Assembly: GCF_000024845.1 (NCBI RefSeq) | Contig: NC_013501.1 | Coordinates: 2,584,874 to 2,648,873, forward strand | Origin: Rhodothermus marinus DSM 4252 | GTDB lineage: Bacteria > Bacteroidota > Rhodothermia > Rhodothermales > Rhodothermaceae | Direction: 5' to 3' | Length of the DNA stretch: 64,000 nt | Made by a program: the position numbers and the translations under genes | Part shown: positions 16,316 to 24,702 of the stretch, piece after piece | Layout of the letters: the number at the start of each line of letters is the position of its first letter | Numbering within the stretch: the first letter of the stretch is position 1 | The notes under the pieces: model-generated | Database searches by the model: none | Seen by the model: only the letters and a program-made list of their open reading frames with translations | Told to the model about the DNA's origin: nothing

Positions 16316-17710
16316 ATGAGCCTGAATCAACTGTTCAGCCTGACGCGCCGCTCGTTTCAGACGATCCAGGCGGCGATGAACACCGTCGGGCAGAACGTAG
16401 CCAATGCCAACACCGAAGGCTACGCGCGCCGGCGCGTGACATTGCAGGCCGTCAACATCCGGGACACGGGCATTTATACAGCCCTTCCGCCCCGCTCGGC
16501 CACCGGCCTGGGCGTTTCGGTGGCCACCTACGAGCGCCTGCGCGACCACCTGCTCGACGTGGCCGCCTGGGACGCGCGCGCCAGCCTGGGTGCCGCCGAC
16601 GAAGAAACGCGCATCTATCAGGTGCTCGAAAGCCTGCTGGCCGCCGACGACGACACCGGTCTGGCCGCCCTGCTGAACGATTTCTGGAACCGCTGGAGCG
16701 ACCTGGCCGACAACCCCACCGACACGGGCGTCCGCGAAGCGCTGCGCGGCCAGGCCCAGACGCTCATCGACACGTTCCACCGGCTGGCCCGCGATCTGGA
16801 CACGCTCACGATCCAGACCACCGAAACGCTGCGCGACGCCGTCGATCAGGCCAACAGCTTGCTCGAAGAGCTGGCCTCGCTCAACGCCACGATCCAGGCC
16901 GCCCGCCAGAAAGGCAATCCGGATCTGGTGGCCGAAGACCGCCGCGACCAGCTCGTCCACGAACTGGCCGAACTGCTCCCCGTCCAGGTGCATGCGCTGG
17001 AGGACGGCTCCTACCAGCTCACCGTGGGCGGCATGGCGCTCGTGCAGGGCGACCAGGTCATGCCGCTGACGCTGGACCTGAGCGGCGGCACGCCCTCGCT
17101 GACCTTCGGCAACACGGGCATCGCCTTCCGGGCACCCGAAGGGCAGGACGGCCGCATCGGCGCGCAACTGCGTATGCTGACGCAGACGATCCCCGACGTG
17201 CGCCAGCGGCTCGACACGCTGGCCGCCACGCTGGTCAATGAAGTCAACAGCCGACATGCGAGCGGTTACGGACTCGACGGCCTGACCGGCCGCGCCTTCT
17301 TCGACCCGGCCGGCACCACGGCTTCCACGATCGCCCTGTCGGCCGACGTGCTGGCCGACAGCCGCGCCATCGCCGCCTCGGGCGACCCCACCGCCCCGGG
17401 CGACAACAGCGTCGCCCTCCAGATTGCCGGACTGCGCGACGCCCTGCTCTTCAACGGCGGCACCGAAACGGCCGAAACCTACGCGATCAACCTGGCCGGC
17501 ATCATTGGCGCCGCCGCGAAAGATGCCACCGGCCGCCTGGAGCGCTCGCGGGCGACCATCGATCACCTGGACGCGCTCCAGCAGGGCGTCATGGGCGTCT
17601 CGCTCGACGAAGAACTGACCAACATGATCCGCTTCCAGCAGGCCTACGCGGCCACCGCGCGCGTGCTGGACACCGCCCGGAGCATGATGGACACGCTGCT
17701 GAACCTCTGA
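16316..17710 (+). CDS. flgK: Flagellar hook-associated protein 1 FlgK
   Basis: FlgK forms the first hook-filament junction. This 464-residue protein has the N-terminal motif QTIQAAMNTVGQNVANANTE, then GYARRRVTLQ. The D0/D1 helices carry AVDQANSLLEELASLNATIQ, and the C-terminus has GVSLDEELTNMIRFQQAYAA. It lies at the short end of the family, lacking much of the variable outer domains. Spacing to flgN is three bases. Confidence 0.96.
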   Translation: MSLNQLFSLTRRSFQTIQAAMNTVGQNVANANTEGYARRRVTLQAVNIRDTGIYTALPPRSATGLGVSVATYERLRDHLLDVAAWDARASLGAADEETRIYQVLESLLAADDDTGLAALLNDFWNRWSDLADNPTDTGVREALRGQAQTLIDTFHRLARDLDTLTIQTTETLRDAVDQANSLLEELASLNATIQAARQKGNPDLVAEDRRDQLVHELAELLPVQVHALEDGSYQLTVGGMALVQGDQVMPLTLDLSGGTPSLTFGNTGIAFRAPEGQDGRIGAQLRMLTQTIPDVRQRLDTLAATLVNEVNSRHASGYGLDGLTGRAFFDPAGTTASTIALSADVLADSRAIAASGDPTAPGDNSVALQIAGLRDALLFNGGTETAETYAINLAGIIGAAAKDATGRLERSRATIDHLDALQQGVMGVSLDEELTNMIRFQQAYAATARVLDTARSMMDTLLNL

Positions 17711-17721
17711 CGTAGCCGACC

Positions 17722-18654
17722 ATGGATCCGCTCAACGTCGCCTTCACCCGCCAGCAGAGCCTCTACCAGCTGCTGGCCGAGCGCCAGATTCAGGAGCGCC
17801 GGCTGGAGCTGGCCCGGCTGCAGGAGCAGATGGCGACCGGCCGCCGCGTCAACCGTCCCTCGGACGATCCGGGCACCTACACCCGGAGTCAGGCGCTGCG
17901 CCGGCTGGCCCAGCGCTACGACCAGCACGAGCGCACGCTGACCATCGGACGGGCCTGGCTAACCGCCACCGAAGACGCCCTCTCGACGCTCGTCGATCTT
18001 TTCAACAGCGCCTACGAAGAAGGCGTGCGCATGGCCACCGATACGGCCTCGACGGCCGACCGCGCCACTACGGCCGACGTGCTCGAACAGCGTCTGCAGG
18101 CCGTACTCGACCAGCTCAATGCCCGCCACAACGGCGAATACCTGTTCGCCGGCACCCGCACCACCATGCAACCCTTCCAGCTCAGCGGCGGCACCGTCGT
18201 CTATAACGGCAACGACCAGACGCGTCAGCTGGAGATCGCGCCCGGGCTCCAGATCGCCGTTAACCTGACGGGGAACGACGTCTGGGAAGTGGATGAAAAC
18301 GGCGACGGCGTCACGGACTTCACCATCACCGAAGCCTGGCAGGACCTGATCGACGCGCTCCGGGCCGACGACACCGCCCAGATCCAGAACGCCATGGCCC
18401 GGGTGGAGACGGCGCGCGATCATCTGCTCGATCGGATCGCGCAGGTGGGCGAAACCTCCCGGCGTCTGTCGATGGCCGAAACGGAACTGCAGGACGCCCG
18501 CCTCCGCCTCGAATCACAGCGAAGCGATCTGGAAGACGCCGACTTTGCCGAGATCGCCGTCAAACTGCAACGCCATCAGCTCAGTCTCGAAGCCACCCTC
18601 CAGGTAACCTCCCGCCTGCTGCAAACCAGCCTGCTGAACTATCTGGCGCCATGA
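17722..18654 (+). CDS. flgL: Flagellar hook-associated protein 3 FlgL
   Basis: FlgL is the second hook-filament junction protein and is related to flagellin. The N-terminus contains LARLQEQMATGRRVNRPSDD, with the typical SDDP segment, and QALRRLAQRYDQHERTL. The centre has HNGEYLFAGTRTTMQPF. The C-terminus has LEDADFAEIAVKLQRHQLSL, then EATLQVTSRLLQTSLLNYL, which is the family D0 helix. Length 310 is normal. The stop overlaps the next start (ATGA). Confidence 0.95.
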   Translation: MDPLNVAFTRQQSLYQLLAERQIQERRLELARLQEQMATGRRVNRPSDDPGTYTRSQALRRLAQRYDQHERTLTIGRAWLTATEDALSTLVDLFNSAYEEGVRMATDTASTADRATTADVLEQRLQAVLDQLNARHNGEYLFAGTRTTMQPFQLSGGTVVYNGNDQTRQLEIAPGLQIAVNLTGNDVWEVDENGDGVTDFTITEAWQDLIDALRADDTAQIQNAMARVETARDHLLDRIAQVGETSRRLSMAETELQDARLRLESQRSDLEDADFAEIAVKLQRHQLSLEATLQVTSRLLQTSLLNYLAP

Positions 18655-19475
18655 CGAACGGATCGTTTCTGGAAAACTTTCGCCTGCCGCTGCCCGCGTT
18701 TGAGCGGACGGAGCGGCTCGGTGAACAACTGCGCGCGCTCTGGGAAGCCGTCCGCCGCCAGGAGTCGCGGCGCGTACTGACCCGGGCCGCCTCGCTGCTG
18801 GCCCTGCCCGAAATGGCGGCCCCGGAAATGCGTGCGGCGCTCCTCAATGCGATGGGCGCCGCCCGCCTGCAGCTCCGCCACTACGAAGCGGCCGAGCGCA
18901 TGCTGCGGCTCTCGCTGGCCGCCCTGCCCGACCAGTGGATGGCCACGCGCCTGCTCGTACACGTCTGCGAGGTGCAGCGCCGCTACGAAGCGGCCTACGA
19001 CCTGCTGGAACGCATGCAGGCGCAGCCTTCCGAACCCTCGTGGGACGAACCGCTCACCGAAACGGAATGGCATCTGGGCATGGCGGCGCTGGCCTGGCGA
19101 CTGCGCCGGTGGAAAGTCGTCGGTACGCACGTGCGTGCCGCGTTCCCGAAGGTTACCGAAATGCCACCGGCGCTCCAGGCCGACCTGCTGCGGCTGGCCT
19201 TCTACCGGGAGCGTCCCGCCGAGGCGCTGGCCATGGCCCGCCACCTGCTCGAACGGCAACCCGACGAGCAGGCCGTCGATACGCTGCTGCAGACGTTCGT
19301 CCAGCAGGGCTGGAAGCAGGAAGCCTGCATGCTCTATCGCCAGGCCTACCAGCGCTATCCCGAAAGCGAACGTTTCCGGCGCCGCCTGGTCGCCCTCTGT
19401 TTGCAGACCGGCGCCGTCGAGGAAGCCCGACGGCTGGCCCGCCTGGGGGTACTTTCGATGGATGTGGAACCCTGA
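18651..19475 (+). CDS. TPR-like helical repeat protein in the flagellar operon, unknown
   Basis: This 274-residue cytoplasmic-looking protein is made of helical pairs resembling tetratricopeptide repeats (for example ALLNAMGAARLQLRHYEAAE and LVHVCEVQRRYEAAYDLLER). There is no signal peptide or membrane segment. It is coupled to flgL by an ATGA overlap and followed 13 bases later by the HDOD gene. I know no named flagellar protein that fits. An adaptor or assembly role is a guess based only on position. Confidence 0.7.
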   Translation: MTNGSFLENFRLPLPAFERTERLGEQLRALWEAVRRQESRRVLTRAASLLALPEMAAPEMRAALLNAMGAARLQLRHYEAAERMLRLSLAALPDQWMATRLLVHVCEVQRRYEAAYDLLERMQAQPSEPSWDEPLTETEWHLGMAALAWRLRRWKVVGTHVRAAFPKVTEMPPALQADLLRLAFYRERPAEALAMARHLLERQPDEQAVDTLLQTFVQQGWKQEACMLYRQAYQRYPESERFRRRLVALCLQTGAVEEARRLARLGVLSMDVEP

Positions 19476-19488
19476 CCGTTTTTGAAGC

Positions 19489-20442
19489 ATGCACGCGGCG
19501 CGTCCGACCCTGAGCCGACTGGAACTGCGGTGCCCACCGCTTCCCCAGACGCTGGTGGAAGCGATGAAATTGCTCAACCGGCCCGATCAGCTCGAAGTGA
19601 AGCCGATCACCCGGCTGGTGGAGCGCGACCCCGTCGTGGTGGCCCGCCTGCTTCAGATCGTCAACTCGGCCTACTACGGGCTGCGCCGCACGGTCAGCAG
19701 CGTCGAACGCGCCGTGGTACTGCTGGGCCCCGTCAGCGTGGCCGGCATCATCGTGGGCATGCACATGCTGCAGTTGCGTACCACGCTGCCCGGTTCGGCC
19801 ATGGCCTGCTTCAATCGCCTGGCCCAGCACTGCCAGGCCACCGCCTTTCTGGCCCGCCACCTGCTCGAAACGGTCCTCCCCCGCCTGAGCGGCCAGACGA
19901 GCGTGGGCTTTACGGCCGGCCTGTTGCACGATTTCGGCAAAATCATGCTGATCTACAACTTCCCCCAGGAAGCCGTCGGCTTCTACGAACAGCAACGTCT
20001 GCAAAACGAAGTGCAGGCCCGCGACGAGCGCCACCTGGAGCAGCTCCTGTTCGGCTGCGACCACACCGAAGCCGGCGAATACGTGGCGCGTAAGCTGAAC
20101 TTCCCCGATGTGCTCGTCGATGTGATCCGCTACCACCACGTGCCCCACCAGACGCCCGCTACCAGCGAGGCCTACATGATCACGCCGGCCGTGGCCGTGG
20201 CCGACCTGGTCGCCCGCACCATGGGTTACGCCTTCACGCATCCGCTGACGCCGGAGCAGTGCCTGGAGCACCCGGCCTGGCGACTCCTGCAGCAGCGTTA
20301 CAACCTGAGCGACTGGACCCCCCGAAGCCTGCTGACTCACCTGCAGGAGCAGCAGGAATTTCTGGATCAGCATGTGCAACACCTGAGCCTCCCCAACCCG
20401 CCCCAGCGTAACCGACGTGTTCTGTCAACTACCCACGACTGA
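19489..20442 (+). CDS. HDOD domain protein, 3' end altered by a mobile element
   Basis: The 317-residue protein has an N-terminal HDOD domain (LVERDPVVVARLLQIVNSAY, residues 42-61; YGLRRTVSSVERAVVLLGP, residues 62-80). HDOD proteins are HD-like signalling proteins that often lack phosphodiesterase activity. Here some HD-type residues occur (FTAGLLHDFGKI, HHVPHQTPA), so weak enzymatic activity cannot be excluded. The last residues (STTHD) and the stop codon lie inside the terminal hairpin of the TnpB element at 20432-20451. The native C-terminus was therefore probably different. The gene is otherwise in series with the flagellar operon, where HDOD proteins may signal to motility. Confidence 0.85.
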   Translation: MHAARPTLSRLELRCPPLPQTLVEAMKLLNRPDQLEVKPITRLVERDPVVVARLLQIVNSAYYGLRRTVSSVERAVVLLGPVSVAGIIVGMHMLQLRTTLPGSAMACFNRLAQHCQATAFLARHLLETVLPRLSGQTSVGFTAGLLHDFGKIMLIYNFPQEAVGFYEQQRLQNEVQARDERHLEQLLFGCDHTEAGEYVARKLNFPDVLVDVIRYHHVPHQTPATSEAYMITPAVAVADLVARTMGYAFTHPLTPEQCLEHPAWRLLQQRYNLSDWTPRSLLTHLQEQQEFLDQHVQHLSLPNPPQRNRRVLSTTHD

Positions 20443-21591
20443 AGTCATGGGCTTGTAGCTGCTCTTTGACCCATTCCGATTCTGACCATGCAGAACCGTC
20501 AGGACACTGGCGAGCGCTACTTCGGGACGGTTGACAACGCCCCCGAGAGCAATGTTAATTGCGCCAACCACATCGGCGTTGGCTTCCAGCCCGCACAGGC
20601 GACAGACAAACTCGCTCTGGCTCTTGCGGTTGGCTTTCTCCACGTGCCCACAGACCGGGCATCGCTGCGAGGTGTAACGGGGATCAATCAGCTCGAAGGG
20701 CACCCCGGCAAGGGCGCACTTGTACGCGATTTTGGTGCGCAAATCGTGGAACGCCCAGCGGTGGATTCTTCTGCGCTGCGATTTGTTTCGAGCACGTACC
20801 CTTTTACGAATACCGCTGAGGTCTTCGAGCCGGACACCCTTACCCTCGGCGGCAGCCCGGTCTACGATACGGCGACTGATGGTGTGGTTGATCGACTGCT
20901 GGAAGCGCCGCTCCCTTCCCGAGAGCCGTTTCAGGACGCGCTTTGCGCCCCTCGTGCCTTTTCGCTGGAGGGAGCGGCGGGTTCTTTCATACCGAGCACG
21001 GACCCGCTCTATCTGGTCGCCGCTGAACACCGTGCCGTCGCTCAGCGTGGCAATGCTCGCGATTCCAAGGTCGACGCCAATCCACCCGTGCTCATCTTCA
21101 GGTGGGGGCGTCTCTACGTTAATGTGGATACCGATGTAGTAGTCTCCTTGCCGCGTCTTCCAGACCACGGCGCTGGTCGGCTTCCTACTGCTGAGAAGCC
21201 GCTTCTGATAAGCTCCAACTGCAATCGGAACGCGAATCCGTCCCTGTACTGTGGAGAGGCTGACCGTCCAGTCGGCTTCTCGGAAGGAGAAGATGCGGGC
21301 GTCGTAGTCGATGCTTGTCGGGCGAACGGTGCTGTTCCTGCGCTCCTTGATCTTGAGGATACTCGCTGCCCGAGCGATAGCACGCACGGCGAGGTTGGCT
21401 GTAAGACCATGCCTTGCTCTGAGGTCGCTGTAGCAGACGCGGTGGATACGAATGTTCGACGTGGTATTCAGTCTTCGACCGACGGCGATTGCGTCATTGC
21501 ACGCGGCAGCAAACGCTCGCATGGTGGTGTCAAGCGCCTCTCGCTGCTCCTTAGAGAGGACCAGTTTGCATTTGACCGTGAGCGTCTGCAT
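20425..21591 (-). CDS. tnpB: TnpB RNA-guided nuclease of an IS200/IS605-family element
   Basis: TnpB proteins are RNA-guided DNA nucleases, ancestors of Cas12, that cut next to a short motif using an RNA made from the element's right end. All three RuvC catalytic residues are here: Asp174 in GVDLGIAS, Glu256 in RLEDLSG and Asp340 in ANADVVGAINIA. The zinc finger CPVCG...CRLCG lies between. Length is 388 residues from the ATG at 21591, where the conserved N-terminus (QTLTVKCKLVLSKEQ) begins; a further upstream start adds 22 unlikely residues. The last codons read through the terminal hairpin. It appears intact. The matching guide RNA should end at the right border near 20424. Confidence 0.93.
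   Translation of the reverse strand: MQTLTVKCKLVLSKEQREALDTTMRAFAAACNDAIAVGRRLNTTSNIRIHRVCYSDLRARHGLTANLAVRAIARAASILKIKERRNSTVRPTSIDYDARIFSFREADWTVSLSTVQGRIRVPIAVGAYQKRLLSSRKPTSAVVWKTRQGDYYIGIHINVETPPPEDEHGWIGVDLGIASIATLSDGTVFSGDQIERVRARYERTRRSLQRKGTRGAKRVLKRLSGRERRFQQSINHTISRRIVDRAAAEGKGVRLEDLSGIRKRVRARNKSQRRRIHRWAFHDLRTKIAYKCALAGVPFELIDPRYTSQRCPVCGHVEKANRKSQSEFVCRLCGLEANADVVGAINIALGGVVNRPEVALASVLTVLHGQNRNGSKSSYKPMTSVVGS
20432..20451. repeat. Right-end hairpin of the TnpB element
   Basis: An 8-bp stem with one mismatch and loop TGAA. It encodes the last residues of TnpB on the minus strand and the last codons and stop of the HDOD gene on the plus strand. Confidence 0.75.
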
Positions 21592-21723
21592 GGCGGCAAA
21601 CGTTTGTGGGAAGGTATTATGCGCTGGTGTCAACGGTATGTCATGGGTATGGGGCAATTCCTTCTATGTTGTAGGTTTCCCGGCTTGAATCATTGCGATG
21701 ATTTGAGTCCAAAGGCGGCTCCT

Positions 21724-21743
21724 CCCACGGCTAAAGCCGTGGG
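21724..21743. repeat. Left-end hairpin of the TnpB element
   Basis: A perfect 8-bp stem CCCACGGC/GCCGTGGG with loop TAAA, typical of IS200/IS605-family ends. It lies upstream of tnpB. Confidence 0.8.
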
Positions 21744-21776
21744 TTTCCGCCGCTTTGAATTCAAAACACTACCGTC

Positions 21777-22232
21777 ATGAAGCTACTACTGATCGAACCC
21801 TCCCAGCTCCGCTGCCGCATCAGCAACCTGCTGCGGCTGGGCGGCATCGAGGACGTCACCGAAGCGACGAGCAGCACCGAAGCGCTCCGGCTGCTGCAAA
21901 AGCAGGTGGTCGATCTGCTCCTCATCGGGCCCACCGTAACGGATCCCTCCGGCCTGGAACTCCTGCGTCGCGTGCGCCAGATGGAAGGCCACGAAGACAC
22001 GGCCGCACTGATCTTTCTGGACATGCCCACCGACGAACTCGTGCTGGAAGCGGCCGAACTGGACGTGCAGGGCATCATCGTGGTGCCTTTTGAAGACGAC
22101 TACCTGCTCTATCGCGTGCGCGAGACGCTGCGCAAGCTGCGCCAGCGCCGACAGCAGGCCGAAAAGCCCGCCTACCGCAAGCGCCTGCACCTGGTTATCA
22201 CTTCTACCCCCGGCCAGTCCTCCACGTCGTAG
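21777..22232 (+). CDS. Degenerate (pseudo-)receiver domain protein
   Basis: This 151-residue protein folds like a CheY receiver, judged by the spacing of its hydrophobic strands (MKLLLIE, VDLLLIG, TAALIFLD, VQGIIVV). The key residues are gone. The phospho-acceptor Asp is Gly in LLIGPTVTD, the acidic pair is reduced to one Glu, the Thr/Ser of strand 4 is Asp (FLDMP) and the Lys-Pro of strand 5 is Val-Pro. It cannot be phosphorylated in the normal way and probably acts by protein binding. It was likely the last gene of the flagellar operon before the TnpB element arrived. Confidence 0.8.
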   Translation: MKLLLIEPSQLRCRISNLLRLGGIEDVTEATSSTEALRLLQKQVVDLLLIGPTVTDPSGLELLRRVRQMEGHEDTAALIFLDMPTDELVLEAAELDVQGIIVVPFEDDYLLYRVRETLRKLRQRRQQAEKPAYRKRLHLVITSTPGQSSTS

Positions 22233-22325
22233 CGAAACCGTTTCCAAAATGATCGCCGCTCTTCTCATTCAACACGTCGGGCCGTAGATTCCGGGCAGAC
22301 CGCCGCAAACCAACCCGGCCTGCCC

Positions 22326-24155
22326 ATGCACCTGACGTGGCTCGACGGCGTACTGATCGCCGCCTATTTCGTCTTTTCGCTGGGAATCGCGCTGTATTAC
22401 TACCGCCGCGCCGGAAAAGACACCTCGGAGTTTTTCCTCTCTGGCCGCAGCATGCCTTGGTGGCTGGCGGGCACCAGCATGGTGGCCACCACGTTCGCGG
22501 CCGACACGCCGCTGGCCGTTTCGGAGCTGGTGGCCTACAACGGGATCGCAGGCAACTGGCTCTGGTGGAATTTCGCGCTGGGCGGCGTGCTCACCGTATT
22601 TTTCTTCGCCCGGCTCTGGCGACGTAGCGGCGTGCTGACCGACGTCGAGTTCGTCGAACTGCGCTACAGCGGACCGGCCGCCGCCTGGCTGCGCGGCATC
22701 AAGGCCGTCTACTTCGGCCTGCTGATGAACGTGATCATCATCGGCTGGGTGTCGCTGGCCATGGAAACGGTAATCGACGTGCTCTTTCCAGGCCTGACGC
22801 TTTTCGGCCGCACGTCGTTTACGTTGCTGGGCATCGAGATGAGCGCCTCGCTGGTGCTCGTCGGGCTGCTTGTGCTTCTGGTGGGCGTCTACTCGCTGAT
22901 TTCCGGACTGTGGGGTGTGGCCGTCACCGACCTGTTCCAGTTCGTGCTGGCCATGGTGGGCACCACGCTGCTGGCTGTTTTTGCGCTGGACCTGCCCGAA
23001 GTAGGCGGTCTGGCCGGTCTGAAAGCCCGCCTGCCGGAGACCACCTTCCGCATGCTGCCCACCATCGGCGAAGCCGTTCAGGGCGCGGGCGTGCTGGCGC
23101 TTTCGGCGGCAGCCTTTGCAGCCTACGTGGGCGTCCAGTGGTGGGCGAGCTGGTATCCGGGCGCCGAGCCGGGCGGCGGCGGCTACATCGCCCAGCGCAT
23201 GCTGGGAGCGAAGGACGAGCGACACGCCGTGTTCTCCGTGCTCTGGTTCAACATCGCCCACTACTGCCTGCGGCCCTGGCCCTGGATCCTGACCGCCCTG
23301 GTGGCGCTGGTGCTCTTTCCGGACGACCCCCCCCGCGCCGCCTACGTGCTCGTCATGCGCGACACCCTGCCGCCGGGCCTGCTGGGCCTCCTGTTTGCCG
23401 CCTTTCTGGCCGCCTTCATGAGCACGGTCTCGACCCAGCTCAACTGGGGCGTCTCGTACCTGGTCAACGACGGCTGGCGCCGGTTCGTGCGCCCCGACGC
23501 CGACGAAAAACACTACGTGCGCGTCGGGCGCGTGCTGACCTTCCTGCTGGCCGTCGTCAGCGTGCTGGTCACCACCCAGCTCGAATCCATCAGCGGCGCC
23601 TGGAGCCTGATACTGACCGCCTCGGGCGGGCTGGGCCTCGTGCTGATCCTGCGCTGGTACTGGTGGCGCGTCAACGCCTGGAGCGAACTGACGGCCACAC
23701 TCGTACCGCTATGCCTGGCCGGACTGGCCCTGCTGGGGGTGCCCGTGCCGGGCCTGCTGGATCCCTTCCCCACCAACCTGTTCGCCGTCGTCGCCTACAC
23801 GACGCTGGCCTGGGTGACCGTCACGCTCTTCACGCCGCCGACCGACATGGCCACGCTCGACGCCTTCTATCGCCGCGTACGTCCCGCTGGACCCGGCTGG
23901 CGTCCCATCGCCGCCCGCCATCCCGACATTCACCCCGACACTTCGCTGCGCACGCTCGCCATCGACTGGCTGGCCGGCGTCGTGCTCGTCTACAGCACGC
24001 TCTTCGGGATCGGCCAGCTCCTGGTGGGCTCGGCCGGACTGGGCCTGTTGCTGCTGGCCGTGGCCGTCGGTGCCGGCGCGTTTCTCTGGCGCCATCTGCG
24101 CCATCAGTTGCCCCACACGACGCCTGCCGCGCGAAACGTCCCGCCGACCGATTGA
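22326..24155 (+). CDS. Sodium:solute symporter (SSS family)
   Basis: This 609-residue membrane protein has 12-14 hydrophobic segments. The first is LDGVLIAAYFVFSLGIALYY, followed by the family motif SEFFLSGRSMPWWLAGTSMV and TTFAADTPLAVSE. It belongs to the sodium/solute symporter family that includes sugar, proline and myo-inositol transporters. The substrate cannot be assigned. The distinctive segment WYPGAEPGGGGYIAQRMLG matches a subgroup of uncharacterised Bacteroidota transporters. It is 40 bases upstream of the GroES-like gene and may share a transcript. Confidence 0.88.
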   Translation: MHLTWLDGVLIAAYFVFSLGIALYYYRRAGKDTSEFFLSGRSMPWWLAGTSMVATTFAADTPLAVSELVAYNGIAGNWLWWNFALGGVLTVFFFARLWRRSGVLTDVEFVELRYSGPAAAWLRGIKAVYFGLLMNVIIIGWVSLAMETVIDVLFPGLTLFGRTSFTLLGIEMSASLVLVGLLVLLVGVYSLISGLWGVAVTDLFQFVLAMVGTTLLAVFALDLPEVGGLAGLKARLPETTFRMLPTIGEAVQGAGVLALSAAAFAAYVGVQWWASWYPGAEPGGGGYIAQRMLGAKDERHAVFSVLWFNIAHYCLRPWPWILTALVALVLFPDDPPRAAYVLVMRDTLPPGLLGLLFAAFLAAFMSTVSTQLNWGVSYLVNDGWRRFVRPDADEKHYVRVGRVLTFLLAVVSVLVTTQLESISGAWSLILTASGGLGLVLILRWYWWRVNAWSELTATLVPLCLAGLALLGVPVPGLLDPFPTNLFAVVAYTTLAWVTVTLFTPPTDMATLDAFYRRVRPAGPGWRPIAARHPDIHPDTSLRTLAIDWLAGVVLVYSTLFGIGQLLVGSAGLGLLLLAVAVGAGAFLWRHLRHQLPHTTPAARNVPPTD

Positions 24156-24198
24156 GTATCAGAGGGGCGTTCACGAAGCAGTCGTCAGAGCAGGCACC

Positions 24199-24618
24199 AT
24201 GCACAGGTTTCGGGGGGAACTGATCATCGTCGGCGATCGCGTACTGATCGAGCCGGACGAAGGGGAACGCCAGACGCAGACCGGCCTGTACCTGCCGGCC
24301 ACCGTGGTGGAACGCGAGCGCGTGGGCACGGGCCGCGTCGTCAAGGTGGGACCGGGCTACCTGATGCCCAACCCGGAATACTCCGAAAGCGAACCCTGGG
24401 CCTCGCACAAGGAAGCCGTCCGTTACCTGCCGCTGCAGGCCCAGCCCGGCGATTATGCCTTCTTCCTGAAGAAGGACGCCATCGAACTGACCTACGAAAA
24501 CCGCAACTACGTGATCGTCCCTCACAGCGCCATTCTGGCCCTGGTGCGCCCGCACACCGAAGACATCCTGGAAAATATGGACGACCTGGAAGACCTCGAC
24601 GACCTGCTCAACGCTTAG
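24199..24618 (+). CDS. GroES-like co-chaperonin (Cpn10 family), stand-alone
   Basis: The 139-residue protein matches the Cpn10 fold: VGDRVLIEPDEGERQTQTGL near the N-terminus and a strand near NRNYVIVPHSAILALV. The mobile-loop region is present (QTQTGLYLPA). Compared with GroES (about 97 residues) it has an insert around residues 55-80 and an acidic C-terminal tail (about 20 residues, many Asp and Glu). No groEL lies next to it, so it is likely an extra paralogue, not the main GroES. The start at 24199 gives the family N-terminus. Confidence 0.85.
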   Translation: MHRFRGELIIVGDRVLIEPDEGERQTQTGLYLPATVVERERVGTGRVVKVGPGYLMPNPEYSESEPWASHKEAVRYLPLQAQPGDYAFFLKKDAIELTYENRNYVIVPHSAILALVRPHTEDILENMDDLEDLDDLLNA

Positions 24619-24702
24619 CCTCCTCTCCGGATAGGCCACATGTAGAAAACGAGCAGGCCAGCACCCATCTGTTTCAAGTGCCAGTTTCGTGCTCGGACGT
24701 CA

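Larger units (their letters stand above)
20424..21760 (-). mobile_element. IS200/IS605-family element carrying tnpB only
   Basis: The tnpB gene is flanked by the two imperfect hairpins typical of this family: CCCACGGC-TAAA-GCCGTGGG at 21724-21743 and a related CCCACGAC-TGAA-GTCATGGG at 20432-20451. No tnpA (Y1 transposase) is present, so this is an IS1341-like derivative that would need a transposase in trans. Exact borders are estimated by eye. I place the right end near GTTGAC (minus strand, ending at 20424) and the left end near 21760. The element sits between the HDOD gene and the pseudo-receiver gene, inside the flagellar operon, in the opposite direction. Confidence 0.8.

Noticed and set aside
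20425-21591. TnpB near flagellar genes as a dead, RNA-guided flagellar repressor (TldR type)
   Set aside because: All three RuvC acidic residues (Asp174, Glu256, Asp340) and the zinc finger are intact, so it should be an active nuclease, not a repressor.
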